Under the pieces are notes generated by a model. That model did no database searches. It was not told the DNA's origin and saw nothing but the letters and a program-made list of their open reading frames with translations. Shown one piece after another: positions 51,935 to 60,601 of a stretch of DNA of 64,000 bases (position 1 is its first letter; every line of letters begins with the position of its first letter). This DNA comes from Lysobacter_C viscosus (lineage in GTDB: Bacteria; Pseudomonadota; Gammaproteobacteria; Xanthomonadales; Xanthomonadaceae), in assembly GCF_046600715.1 (NCBI RefSeq), contig NZ_JBJMAV010000002.1, positions 1-64,000 on the forward strand, read 5' to 3'. A program made the translations under genes and the position numbers.

Positions 51935-53872
51935 ATGATCGATCCGCTCCGCTACCCGCGCCTTTCGCGAATCCAGGTGCCTGAAGACCTGCGCGAGTTC
52001 CCCGAAGGGGAACTGCGCGAGATTGCCGACGAGCTGCGCGCCTACCTGATCGAACAGGTCGCCAAGGTCGGCGGCCACTTCGGCGCGGGGCTGGGTGTGA
52101 TCGAGCTCACTGTCGCCCTGCACTGGCTGTACCAGACCCCGGTCGACCGCCTGGTCTGGGACGTGGGCCACCAGACCTACCCGCACAAGATCCTGACCGG
52201 CCGCCGAGACAGCATCCACACGGTGAAGCAGAAGGACGGCGTGGCGCCGTTCCCCAAGCGCGAGGAGTCCGAGTACGACACCTTCGGCGTCGGCCATTCC
52301 TCCACTTCGATCTCGGCCGCGCTGGGCATGGCCATCGCCCTTCAGCAGGCCGATGACGATCGCAAGGTGGTGGCGGTGATCGGCGATGGCGCGATGACCG
52401 CAGGCATGGCGTTCGAGGCCCTGAACCACGCTGGCGGCATGGGCGAGGACCCGGGTACGGAGGAGCCGAACCTGCTGGTGATCCTCAACGACAACCAGAT
52501 GTCGATCTCCGAAAACGTCGGCGGATTGACCCGGATGCTCGGGCGGTTGACCGGCAGCCGGACGCTCAACGCCCTGCGCGAAGGCGGCAAGAAGCTGCTG
52601 GGCGACAAGCGCCGGCCCGCGGCGAAATTCGTGCGCCGCTGGGAAGAGCACTGGAAGGGAATGTTCGTGCCCTCGACGTTCTTCGAGGAGGTCGGCTTCC
52701 ACTACACCGGGCCGATCGACGGCCACGACATGGGCGCGCTGATGGGCGCACTGAAGACGCTGAAGGACCTCAAGGGCCCGCAGCTGCTCCACATCATCAC
52801 CACCAAGGGCAAGGGGTACGAACTGGCCGAAGGCGACCAGATCGGGTACCACGCGGTGAGCCCCTTCGACCCGGTGCAGGGCCTGGTGAGCACCGCCGCC
52901 GCCAAGAAGCCCAGCTATACCGATGTGTTCGGAGAGTGGATCTGCGACATGGCCGCCGCCGACCCGAAGCTGCTGGGCATCACCCCGGCCATGCGCGAAG
53001 GCTCGGGCCTGGTGCGTTTCTCGAGGGAGTATCCGAAGCGCTACTTCGACGTCGCGATCGCCGAGCAGCACGCGGTGACACTGGCTGCCGGCATGGCGTG
53101 CGAGGGCGCCAAGCCGGTGTGCGCGATCTACTCGACGTTCCTGCAGCGCGGCTACGACCAGCTCGTGCACGACGTCGCGATCCAGGAACTGGACGTGCTG
53201 TTCGCGATCGACCGCGGCGGCGTGGTCGGCCCCGACGGTGCAACCCATGCCGGCAACCTCGACCTGTCCTACCTGCGTTGCGTGCCGAACATGGTGGTGA
53301 TGACCCCCGCCGACGAGGACGAGTGCCGCAGGATGCTGAGCACCGGCCATCATTTCCGGGGACCGGCGGCGGTGCGCTACCCGCGCGGCAGCGGCCCCGG
53401 TGTCCCGGTGCAGGCGACGCTGGACACGCTCCCGGTCGGACGCGCCCAGGTTCGCCGGCGTGGCGAGCGCGTTGCATTGCTCGCCTTCGGCGCAGTGACG
53501 GCGGCAGCCGAGGAGGTGGGCGGCGAACTCGGCCTCACCGTGGTCAACATGCGCTTCGTCAAACCGCTCGACCGCGCCCTCCTGCTGGAACTGGCCGCCT
53601 CCCACGAGGGCTTCGTCACCCTCGAGGACAACGTCGTCGCCGGCGGCGCAGGCAGCGGCGTGACCGAACTGCTCGCGGCCGAGGGCGTAGTGATGCCGGT
53701 GGTCCACCTCGGCCTGCCCGATGCGTTCCAGCACCACGCCAGCCGCGAGCAACTGCTGGCCGACGCGGGGTTGGACGTCGCCGGAATCAGGGCTGCCGTA
53801 CTCCGGCGCTGGCCGGACCTGGCGGCCGACCCGGCCCGGCCGGCGACCGCGGGGGCCTCGCGCCGGGCTTGA
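51935..53872 (+). CDS. dxs: 1-deoxy-D-xylulose-5-phosphate synthase
   Basis: This 645-aa thiamine-diphosphate enzyme joins pyruvate and glyceraldehyde 3-phosphate, the first step of the MEP isoprenoid pathway. It has DVGHQTYPHKILTGRRD, the ThDP/Mg motif GDGAMTAGMAFEALNHAG with NDNQMSIS, and the C-terminal transketolase blocks FDVAIAEQHAVTLAAGMA and ATHAGNLDLSYLRC. ATG 51935 is chosen over GTG 51932. Its product feeds IspA (17403), but the two genes are not linked here. It is convergent with the TraB/GumN gene. Confidence 0.97.
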   Translation: MIDPLRYPRLSRIQVPEDLREFPEGELREIADELRAYLIEQVAKVGGHFGAGLGVIELTVALHWLYQTPVDRLVWDVGHQTYPHKILTGRRDSIHTVKQKDGVAPFPKREESEYDTFGVGHSSTSISAALGMAIALQQADDDRKVVAVIGDGAMTAGMAFEALNHAGGMGEDPGTEEPNLLVILNDNQMSISENVGGLTRMLGRLTGSRTLNALREGGKKLLGDKRRPAAKFVRRWEEHWKGMFVPSTFFEEVGFHYTGPIDGHDMGALMGALKTLKDLKGPQLLHIITTKGKGYELAEGDQIGYHAVSPFDPVQGLVSTAAAKKPSYTDVFGEWICDMAAADPKLLGITPAMREGSGLVRFSREYPKRYFDVAIAEQHAVTLAAGMACEGAKPVCAIYSTFLQRGYDQLVHDVAIQELDVLFAIDRGGVVGPDGATHAGNLDLSYLRCVPNMVVMTPADEDECRRMLSTGHHFRGPAAVRYPRGSGPGVPVQATLDTLPVGRAQVRRRGERVALLAFGAVTAAAEEVGGELGLTVVNMRFVKPLDRALLLELAASHEGFVTLEDNVVAGGAGSGVTELLAAEGVVMPVVHLGLPDAFQHHASREQLLADAGLDVAGIRAAVLRRWPDLAADPARPATAGASRRA

Positions 53873-53926
53873 CCCAATGGCCCGTGGACGCCACCCGCGC
53901 GATGCGGGCAGCACCCATGGGATCGG

Positions 53927-55075
53927 TCATTCCGGCGAGCTATCCCGCGACACCTGGGAACCGGTACCCGCTTCGTCCCTTGGCGACGTATCTTCCGAAA
54001 GCCCGACCTCGTCGCTGGCGTCGGGCGCGAGTACGGTGAATCCGCGCCGTTCCAGCGCCGCCAGGTAGCCGTCCCCGCCCAGTACCTGGCGCATCGGCAG
54101 CATCGCCAGGCTGACCGCATGTTCGGCCAAGGCCTTCTGGGCGGCTTGCAGCCAGGTATCGCGCATCCTGGCCTCCATGTCGGCATACCCAAGGGATCGG
54201 CCCAGTTCACTCTGGAGCACGGTCGTCAGGCAGCTGGAGAGGGGATTGCCCTGCGGCAGGCGCCGCAATTCCGCCAGGTCCCCGACCGCCCAGGCATTGG
54301 CGCGGGCCACCAGCATCGGCAGCTCGTTTTCCAACCGGTCCACTGTGCGCTCCAGGCATGCGACGTCATCCAGATCGGCCCCGTTGAAGCGTTTCAACAA
54401 TTCGCGCGGGGCCTCAACTTTGGTCTCGAGCACCACCCGGACCTGCTCCACGCCGGAGCGCTTGGCCGCCGCCGCGATCACGGGCGCGACCACCTCGCCG
54501 TCCAGACCCAGCCGCTCCATCGCCTTTCGTTCCAGCTTCTCGGCCGCGAACATCGGCCGCCAACGTTCGATGCCGGGCTCCCAACCCAGGTAGCGGTCCT
54601 TCTGGACCTCCCATCGGGCATGCAGCGTCGCGGGCAGGACATCGGCCAGTTCGGCCCGGTCGGGATTGCGCCGTGCCCGTAATGCGGCCGGCAGCAGGCT
54701 CAGGCCCTTGAAGACACCCACGTCCGAGTTGACTGCCCACACGGGGGCCTGCAACACCGCGTCGGCCTGGGCGATCACCTGCTCGACTTCGGTCGAACGC
54801 CATTCCATCTCGCGGGGCAGCGGCGCCACCAGCCCCAGGACCCACATGACGTGGCCGCCACGCGACACCTTCCACAGGGCCGGTCCAGGCTGCACCCCGG
54901 ACACCACCAACGGCGCGAGGTCGCGGATCGGATCTGCAGGGCCCACCGTCGCCGGGGCGCCGGTGGCAGATGACGAGACGGGATCGACCGGGTCCCCGGC
55001 CTGGGCGGCACCCGGCATGGGCACCGCGGATGCAATCAGCAGGACGGCCATCGCCGCGGCAACAGAACAACGCAT
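53927..55075 (-). CDS. TraB/GumN family exported protein
   Basis: This 382-aa protein has a signal peptide (1 to about 25, ending AAQA) and a TraB/PrgY/GumN (Tiki-like) domain from about 62 (ALWKVSRGGHVMWVLGLVAPLPREMEWRS). In Tiki proteins GxxH is a catalytic motif; here the segment reads GGHVMWVLGLVAPLP, where the usual histidine of the GT-H motif is replaced by Val/Ala, so peptidase activity is doubtful. AGGAG precedes the start at 55075. A tRNA gene and its terminator lie upstream on the same strand. Confidence 0.82.
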   Translation of the reverse strand: MRCSVAAAMAVLLIASAVPMPGAAQAGDPVDPVSSSATGAPATVGPADPIRDLAPLVVSGVQPGPALWKVSRGGHVMWVLGLVAPLPREMEWRSTEVEQVIAQADAVLQAPVWAVNSDVGVFKGLSLLPAALRARRNPDRAELADVLPATLHARWEVQKDRYLGWEPGIERWRPMFAAEKLERKAMERLGLDGEVVAPVIAAAAKRSGVEQVRVVLETKVEAPRELLKRFNGADLDDVACLERTVDRLENELPMLVARANAWAVGDLAELRRLPQGNPLSSCLTTVLQSELGRSLGYADMEARMRDTWLQAAQKALAEHAVSLAMLPMRQVLGGDGYLAALERRGFTVLAPDASDEVGLSEDTSPRDEAGTGSQVSRDSSPE

Positions 55076-55164
55076 CGCGAACTCCTTTTCGTAACGGGGG
55101 CGCACCCTGCATGGGTGCGAGCGTCCGACCACGCGGCGCGGGGCGAGTTCCCGCCCGTTCGACA

Positions 55165-55195
55165 CAAAAAAGCCCGGCCAGGGCCGGGCTTTCGT
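55165..55195 (-). terminator. Intrinsic terminator of tRNA-Pro
   Basis: A stem agcccggcc/ggccgggct with a tiny loop is followed on the minus strand by TTTTTTG. It lies 17 bases after the tRNA 3' end. Confidence 0.88.
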
Positions 55196-55211
55196 CGATG
55201 CTGCACCAAGT

Positions 55212-55288
55212 TGGTCGGGACGGCCGGATTTGAACCGACGACCACCTGTCCCCCAGACAGGTGCGCTACCAGGCTGCGCTACGCCCCG
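55212..55288 (-). tRNA. tRNA-Pro (anticodon GGG)
   Basis: This 77-nt tRNA with encoded CCA has acceptor arms CGGGGCG and CGTCCCG (one mismatch), D arm GCGCAGCCTGGTAGCGC, anticodon stem-loop ACCTGTCTGGGGGACAGGT with GGG in the loop, and T arm GTCGGTTCAAATCCGGC. It reads CCC/CCU codons. The position behind the merR-ihfA genes is conserved in Xanthomonadaceae. Confidence 0.97.
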
Positions 55289-55321
55289 ATGACTACTTGG
55301 ACCGCCTCGCGGCGGCCGCAG

Positions 55322-55327
55322 AGTATA
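55322..55327 (-). promoter_or_regulatory. -10 box of the tRNA-Pro gene
   Basis: TATACT on the minus strand lies about 34 bases before the tRNA 5' end. The matching -35 region falls at the end of the merR gene and is weak. Confidence 0.55.
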
Positions 55328-55338
55328 GCCGTTTGGCC

Positions 55339-55695
55339 TCAGCGGCGCAGCAGCTGCAGGACTTCCTCCAGCTCCATCCGCACCTGCTTGATGATCTGCG
55401 AGCTGAGCGCGGATTCGTCCTTGCCGGCTTCGCCTTCCAGCCGCAGGCGGGCCCCGCCGATGGTATAGCCCTGCTCGTACAGCAGCCCGCGGATCTGTCG
55501 CACCATCAGCACCTCGTGGCGCTGGTAGTAGCGGCGGTTGCCACGGCGCTTGACCGGGTTGAGGCTGGGGAACTCGGTTTCCCAATAGCGCAGTACGTGC
55601 GGCTTGACGTCGCACAGCTCGCTGACCTCGCCGATGGTGAAGTAGCGCTTGGCCGGGATCGGCGGGAGCTCGCGGTTGCTGCCGGGGTCAAGCAC
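55339..55695 (-). CDS. MerR-family regulator
   Basis: This 118-aa DNA-binding protein has a MerR-type winged helix at the N-terminus (YFTIGEVSELCDVKPHVLRYWETEFPSL, then RRGNRRYYQRHEVLMVRQI) and a short helical dimerisation end without metal-binding cysteines, as in the MerR gene that follows ihfA in many proteobacteria. The start is GTG 55695, overlapping ihfA by 8 bases. The ligand and targets are unknown. Confidence 0.93.
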   Translation of the reverse strand: MLDPGSNRELPPIPAKRYFTIGEVSELCDVKPHVLRYWETEFPSLNPVKRRGNRRYYQRHEVLMVRQIRGLLYEQGYTIGGARLRLEGEAGKDESALSSQIIKQVRMELEEVLQLLRR

Positions 55696-55990
55696 GGGCG
55701 TCTCCGCTGTAGGCCTCGACCCGCTCCTTGAGCTTCTGCCCTGGACGGAACGTCACCACGGTCCGCGCGGAGATCGGGATCTCCTCGCCGGTCTTGGGGT
55801 TGCGGCCCGGGCGCTGGTTCTTGCGCCGCAGGTCGAAGTTGCCGAAGCCCGAGAGCTTGACCTGTCGGCCCTGCTCGAGCGACTCGCGCAAGGCGTCGAA
55901 GAACGCATCGACGAATTCCTTGGCTTCGCGCTTGTTGAGCCCGACCTCGTCGAACAGACGTTCGGCCATCTCGGCTTTGGTCAATGCCAT
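55688..55990 (-). CDS. ihfA: Integration host factor subunit alpha
   Basis: This 100-aa DNA-bending protein begins MALTKAEMAERLFDEVGLNKREAKEF and has the conserved QVKLSGFGNFDLRRKNQRPGRNPKTGEEIPI DNA-binding arm. It pairs with IhfB (not in the window). It follows pheT after 50 bases; ATG 55990 gives the family start. Confidence 0.98.
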   Translation of the reverse strand: MALTKAEMAERLFDEVGLNKREAKEFVDAFFDALRESLEQGRQVKLSGFGNFDLRRKNQRPGRNPKTGEEIPISARTVVTFRPGQKLKERVEAYSGDARA

Positions 55991-56040
55991 CTTCAATCTC
56001 GAACGGTTCGGCGTGCGGAAGATGCGCGCGCCGTGGTCCC

Positions 56041-58428
56041 CTATCCCCGGATCTTCGCCGCGTGGTCACGGCTGAGCGCCGCCACCACCCGGGCCACGAC
56101 GTCTTCCACGTCGCGGTCGGTCAGGGTGCGCGAATCCTCCTGCAGAATCAAGCCCATAGCGAGACTCTTGCAACCTGTTTCCACACCCTTGCCCTGATAG
56201 CGGTCAAACAGCACGAGATCCCGCAGCGACGGGCCCGCGGCCTGCCGGATCGCACCTTCCAGCAGCGTCCAGGGCACGTCCTGCGCGACGACGAACGCGA
56301 GGTCCCGGCGGACGGACGGATAGCGCGAAGTGGCGCTGGCAACAGGTAACGCGCGGCGCTGCAGCGGACGCAGGTCCACTTCGAAGGCCACCACGTCCAC
56401 GTCCAGTTCCAGCGCGCGCTGCAGGCGCGGATGCAGCTGGCCGATCCAGCCGATGAGCCCGGCGCCCTCCCCATCGATCCGGTACACATCGGCCGAGCGC
56501 CCCGGGTGTCCCCAGGCCTGGCTCGAGGGTCGGAACTCCAGCTCGGCGCCCGTGGCCGCGGCAAGGCTCTCCAGGTCGCCCTTGAGGTCATGGAACCCGA
56601 CCGGTGCGGCGGGTCTGCCCCATTGCTCGGGGGCGACCTCGCCACATGCGACCGCAGCCAGGCGCTGGGTCTGGTCCGGAGACCCGCCCACGGCGCCACC
56701 CTGGAACACGTGGCCCAGTTCGAACAGCCGCACGCGCGGTTGCTGGCGCGCGGCGTTGCGGCCCAGTGCGCCCACCAGCCCCGGCAGCAACGCCGTGCGC
56801 ATCACCGCCAGCTCGGCGCTGAGCGGATTGGCCAGCGTCACCGCGCCATCGGCAAGACCCCATGCGTCGAGCAGGTCGGCCTCGACAAAGGCGTAGTTGA
56901 TCGCCTCCAGGTAGCCACGGCTCGCCATCTGGCGCCGCAACGTGGCCTCGTCGACCATCCCCTCGCCAGGAGCGACCAGCGCCGACGCGCCGGCCGGCAG
57001 CGTGGTGGGCACGGCGTCGTAGCCGTGGATGCGCGCGATCTCCTCGATCAGGTCTTCCTCGATCGCGATGTCGAAGCGGCGGCTGGGCGGCGTGACCTGC
57101 CATCCCTCGCCGATGGTCTCGACGTCCAGACCCAGAGCCCCGAGGATGCGCTCGACCTCGCCGTCGGCCACCTCCAGCCCCAGCACCCGGGCCAGGCGGG
57201 CGCGACGCAGGCTGATGGCCGTCGGCTGCGACAGCGCCGCGGCCACCGTCGCCTCGACGACCGGGCCCGGCGCGCCGCCGGCAATGTCCAGCAACAGGCG
57301 GGTTGCGTACTCGATCGCGGTGCGCGGCAGTTCCGGGTCGACGCCGCGCTCGAAACGATGCCCGGCCTCGGTGTGCAGGCCCAGCTTGCGGCCCCGGCCG
57401 ATGATGGCGGCGGGCGCGAAGTGCGCCGACTCCAGGAACACGTTGCGGGTGGCGTCGGTCACGCGCGTGTCCAGCCCCCCCATCAGGCCCGCCAGTGCCA
57501 CGGCGCGATCGGCGTCGGTGATGACGAGGAAGCCGTCGTCCACCGCGACCTCTCGGCCATCAAGCAACGCCAGCTTCTCGCCCGCGCGAGCCTTGCGCAC
57601 GCCCACCGGCCCCTGCAGCAGGTCCCGATCGAAGGCGTGCATCGGCTGGCCCAGCTCCAGCATCACGTACTGGGTGATGTCCACCAGCAACGACACCGGC
57701 CGCACGCCGCTGCGGCGCAGCCGCTCGGCCATCCACAACGGCGTCGGCACCGACGCATCAACGCCTTCGACCACGCGACCGCAATAACGCGGCGCATCGG
57801 CACCGGCATTCAGTTCGACCGGCAACCGGGCATCGGACGTCGCCGGCACGGGCGCGACGTCCATCGCCGCGACCTCCGCATTGGAAGCGGCGGCCACGTC
57901 GAAGGCGATGCCGCGCACGCCGAAGCAGTCGGCGCGGTTGGGGGTCAGCTTGATCTCGATGCTCGCGTCGGGCAGCCCCAGCGCCTCGGCCAGAGGCTGG
58001 CCGACGCGTGCGTCGGACGGCAGCTCCATCAGCCCGGAGGCATCGGCGTCGACCGCCAGTTCCTTGCCCGAGCACAGCATCCCGGCCGATTCGACGCCTC
58101 GCAGACGGGCCGCCTTGATCGCCATGCCGCCGGGCAGCACCGCCCCGACCATGGCCAACGGCGCCTTGAGCCCCGCGCGCGCGTTGGGCGCGCCGCACAC
58201 GATCTGCACCGTGCCCGCGCCGGTATCGACCTGGCACACCTGCAAGCGGTCGGCTTCGGGGTGTTTTTCCGCGGAGACGATCTGCGCCACCACGACGCTG
58301 TCAAGCGAGTCGCCCAGCGCGGTGACCTCCTCGACCTCCAGACCTATCGCGGTCAGGGTGGCGACGAGTTCATCGCGCGTGGCGGTGGTGGGCACATGCT
58401 GGCGCAGCCAGTTTTCGGAAAACTTCAT
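56041..58428 (-). CDS. pheT: Phenylalanyl-tRNA synthetase beta subunit
   Basis: This 795-aa subunit carries the N-terminal tRNA-binding domain (about 40-150, VDTGAGTVQIVCGAPNARAG), the B3/B4 editing domain (about 205-385, including HTEAGHRFERGVDPEL), the B5 domain (about 400-475), the catalytic-like core, and the C-terminal anticodon-binding FDX-ACB domain (about 700-795, SRYPSVRRDLAFVVAQDV). It works as an alpha2-beta2 enzyme with PheS, encoded 60 bases upstream. Confidence 0.97.
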   Translation of the reverse strand: MKFSENWLRQHVPTTATRDELVATLTAIGLEVEEVTALGDSLDSVVVAQIVSAEKHPEADRLQVCQVDTGAGTVQIVCGAPNARAGLKAPLAMVGAVLPGGMAIKAARLRGVESAGMLCSGKELAVDADASGLMELPSDARVGQPLAEALGLPDASIEIKLTPNRADCFGVRGIAFDVAAASNAEVAAMDVAPVPATSDARLPVELNAGADAPRYCGRVVEGVDASVPTPLWMAERLRRSGVRPVSLLVDITQYVMLELGQPMHAFDRDLLQGPVGVRKARAGEKLALLDGREVAVDDGFLVITDADRAVALAGLMGGLDTRVTDATRNVFLESAHFAPAAIIGRGRKLGLHTEAGHRFERGVDPELPRTAIEYATRLLLDIAGGAPGPVVEATVAAALSQPTAISLRRARLARVLGLEVADGEVERILGALGLDVETIGEGWQVTPPSRRFDIAIEEDLIEEIARIHGYDAVPTTLPAGASALVAPGEGMVDEATLRRQMASRGYLEAINYAFVEADLLDAWGLADGAVTLANPLSAELAVMRTALLPGLVGALGRNAARQQPRVRLFELGHVFQGGAVGGSPDQTQRLAAVACGEVAPEQWGRPAAPVGFHDLKGDLESLAAATGAELEFRPSSQAWGHPGRSADVYRIDGEGAGLIGWIGQLHPRLQRALELDVDVVAFEVDLRPLQRRALPVASATSRYPSVRRDLAFVVAQDVPWTLLEGAIRQAAGPSLRDLVLFDRYQGKGVETGCKSLAMGLILQEDSRTLTDRDVEDVVARVVAALSRDHAAKIRG

Positions 58429-58488
58429 CGCGGGTCATCCAGGCGCGAGGGGCTCGACCCTCCCTTCAACGGGAGGGGAAGCAGGGAG

Positions 58489-59499
58489 CTAGGCGAACTG
58501 ACGCAGGAACCGAACGTCGTTGTCGAAGAAGCTGCGCAGGTCATCGACCCCGTAGCGCAGCATCGCGAAGCGCTCGACACCCAGCCCGAAGGCGTAACCG
58601 GTGTAACGCTCGGGATCGATGCCGACGTTGCGCAGCACGTTGGGGTGGACCATGCCGCAGCCCAGCACCTCCAGCCAGCGGGTCGATCCATCCGCTTGCT
58701 GCCAGGCGATGTCGACCTCCGCCGATGGCTCGGTGAAGGGGAAATAGCTCGGGCGGAAGCGCATCTGGAAGTCGCGCTCGAAGAACGCACGGACGAACTC
58801 GGCCAGCGTGCCCTTGAGGTCGGCAAAGCTGGCGTGCTCGTCGACCAGCAGGCCCTCGACCTGGTGGAACATCGGCGTGTGGGTCTGGTCACTGTCGCTT
58901 CGATAGACCTTGCCGGCGGCGATCATGCGCAGCGGCGGCTTGCCGCCGCGTGCGAGCAGGTCCTGCATGTAGCGCACCTGCACGCCCGAGGTGTGCGTGC
59001 GCAGCAGGCGGCCATCATCGAAGTAGAACGTGTCGTGCATCGCCCGCGCCGGGTGGTGCGGGGGGAAGTTGAGGGCTTCGAAGTTGTGCCAGTCGTCCTC
59101 GATCTCCGGCCCGTCCGCCAACTCGAAGCCCAGCCGGCCGAAGATGTCGGCGATGCGCTCCAGCGTGCGGCTGACAGGGTGCAGGCCACCGCGCTCCGCA
59201 TCGATCCCGGGCAGCGTCACGTCGATGGTTTCCGACGCCAGTCGCGCGTCGAGCGCCGCATCGTCCAGGGCGCCCTTGCGTTCGGCCAGGGCACTGCCCA
59301 GCGCGTCGCGCGCCTTGTTGATGGCTTCGCCTGCGGCCTTGCGCTGGTCGGCAGGCAAAGACCCCAACTGCTTGAGCTGGGCGGTGACGGAGCCGGCCTT
59401 GCCCAGCAGTGCCACGCGCAAGCCCTCGATCGCCTGCGGCGAGTCGGCCGCAGCGATGTCGGCAAGGGCCCGGGCGGTCAGGTTCTCGATATCACTCAT
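58489..59499 (-). CDS. pheS: Phenylalanyl-tRNA synthetase alpha subunit
   Basis: This 336-aa class II catalytic subunit has an N-terminal coiled coil (about 1-90) for tRNA contact, then the catalytic core with HPARAMHDTFYF, LRTHTSGVQVRYM, GKVYRSDSDQTHTPMFHQVEGLLVD, FRPSYFPFTEPSAEVDI and the C-terminal GLGVERFAMLRYGVDDLR. The start at 59499 (MSDIENLTARAL) is the family start. The gap to rplT holds a terminator and a candidate leader peptide. Confidence 0.97.
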   Translation of the reverse strand: MSDIENLTARALADIAAADSPQAIEGLRVALLGKAGSVTAQLKQLGSLPADQRKAAGEAINKARDALGSALAERKGALDDAALDARLASETIDVTLPGIDAERGGLHPVSRTLERIADIFGRLGFELADGPEIEDDWHNFEALNFPPHHPARAMHDTFYFDDGRLLRTHTSGVQVRYMQDLLARGGKPPLRMIAAGKVYRSDSDQTHTPMFHQVEGLLVDEHASFADLKGTLAEFVRAFFERDFQMRFRPSYFPFTEPSAEVDIAWQQADGSTRWLEVLGCGMVHPNVLRNVGIDPERYTGYAFGLGVERFAMLRYGVDDLRSFFDNDVRFLRQFA

Positions 59500-59535
59500 G
59501 CGCGGATTCCTGTCACAGGCGCAATGCCAATGCTT

Positions 59536-59560
59536 CTGTAGGAGCGGCCTCAGCGGCAAG
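59536..59560. repeat. Degenerate REP palindrome upstream of pheS
   Basis: ctgtaggagcggcctcagcg and following bases match half of the REP family seen elsewhere in the window. It falls in the leader of pheS. Confidence 0.5.
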
Positions 59561-59581
59561 CGCGTGACCGCTCGCGCGACC

Positions 59582-59638
59582 TCATATCCAAGCGCGGCTC
59601 AGGGCGCTCCCACCGACCCCTGTTGCAAAACGAAACAT
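59582..59638 (-). CDS. Candidate pheST leader peptide (pheM-like)
   Basis: An 18-codon frame reads MFRFATGVGGSALSRAWI, starting inside the terminator stem after rplT and ending 82 bases before pheS. Its FRF start recalls the FRF of the E. coli PheM leader, which lies in the same position. There are only two Phe codons and no second terminator with a T tract before pheS, so a working attenuator is doubtful. Confidence 0.25.
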   Translation of the reverse strand: MFRFATGVGGSALSRAWI

Positions 59639-59665
59639 GGGGAAGGACTTGCGCCCTTCCCCATG
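59627..59665 (-). terminator. Intrinsic terminator after rplT
   Basis: An 11-bp stem catggggaagg/ccttccccatg is followed on the minus strand by TTTCGTTTT. It separates rpmI-rplT from pheST and may act as a partial stop. Confidence 0.82.
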
Positions 59666-59724
59666 CGTGTACCCCGGTTGTCCGACCGCGCGCACCGGGA
59701 CCCGGTGCCACGCGACGCGACACC

Positions 59725-60084
59725 TTACGCTGCGAGCGCGCCCTTGGCCTTCTCGGTCAGCGCGGCAAAACCCGTCGCGTCGTGCACGGCGATGTCGGCC
59801 AGCACCTTGCGGTCCAGGGTGATGCCGGCCTTCAGCAGGCCGTTCATGAAGCGGCTGTAGCTGATGCCGTTGGCGCGGGATGCCGCGTTGATGCGGGCGA
59901 TCCACAGCGAACGGAAATTGCGCTTCTTCTGCTTGCGGCCGATGTAGGCGTACTGCAGGGCCTTCGTCACCGCCTGCTTGGCGACGCGGAAGACCTTGCG
60001 GCGGGCGTGGTAGTAGCCCTTGGCCTGCTTCAGGATTTTCTTGTGGCGGCGACGCGCCTGTACACCACGTTTAACTCGTGCCAT
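59725..60084 (-). CDS. rplT: 50S ribosomal protein L20
   Basis: This 119-aa protein of the large subunit begins MARVKRGVQARRRHKKILKQAKGYY and continues ARRKVFRVAKQAVTKALQYAY and RNFRSLWIARINAA. L20 starts assembly of the 50S subunit and represses its own operon in many bacteria. It lies 12 bases after rpmI. Confidence 0.98.
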   Translation of the reverse strand: MARVKRGVQARRRHKKILKQAKGYYHARRKVFRVAKQAVTKALQYAYIGRKQKKRNFRSLWIARINAASRANGISYSRFMNGLLKAGITLDRKVLADIAVHDATGFAALTEKAKGALAA

Positions 60085-60096
60085 TGCTCAGTCTCC

Positions 60097-60294
60097 TCAC
60101 AAATAGGGAAGCATGCGGTCCAGACGGCCCGCGTCCTCGGCACGAACATGGTTCGTCTGCCGGAGGTTGCGCTTCCGCTTGGTCGCCTTCTTGGTGAGGA
60201 TGTGGCTCCGGTTGGCGTGGCCGCACTTGTACTTGCCGGAAGCTGTCTTCCGGAAGCGCTTGGCCGCGCCCCGATGGGTCTTGATCTTGGGCAT
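60097..60294 (-). CDS. rpmI: 50S ribosomal protein L35
   Basis: This 65-aa basic protein is MPKIKTHRGAAKRFRKTASGK and onward, with RSHILTKKATKRKRNLR. It has the usual length and the usual place before rplT. Confidence 0.98.
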   Translation of the reverse strand: MPKIKTHRGAAKRFRKTASGKYKCGHANRSHILTKKATKRKRNLRQTNHVRAEDAGRLDRMLPYL

Positions 60295-60601
60295 TGCGAT
60301 GTCCTTTCGGAGATTTCGTCACTGGCGGGGGCGGTGGCGTGGCCACTCTTTCCGTCCTGCCCTGCCGGCTTGTAAGTCGTTGATCCATAAGGCATCAATC
60401 GACTGGTCCTGATGGTGCATACAACCAACCCGGCGAACCGGGCCGCGCATTATGGCAGCGGCGCGATTTGCTTGCAAATCATGCGTTTCGGCAAGGGCAT
60501 GCCGCCGGGCCGCATGGCGGGCAAGACTGACGAAGGCGCCCTTGGGCGCCTCCAGGTCCTGTGCGCCCATACCGCGCGGCACCGTGGGCGGATTGAACCG
60601 C
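60295..60601 (-). promoter_or_regulatory. infC-rpmI gap with rpmI leader
   Basis: This 307-base gap has no gene. On the minus strand it holds a hairpin (ggcgccc/gggcgcc near 60535-60550), a strong promoter (60449-60477) and a leader of about 150 bases before rpmI. Such a leader is where L20 binds to repress rpmI-rplT in other proteobacteria. Confidence 0.5.
60449..60477 (-). promoter_or_regulatory. Sigma-70 promoter for rpmI-rplT
   Basis: On the minus strand TTGCAA (60472-60477) and CATAAT (60449-60454) are separated by 17 bases, four and five matches to the consensus boxes. Transcription would begin near 60442. Confidence 0.7.
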
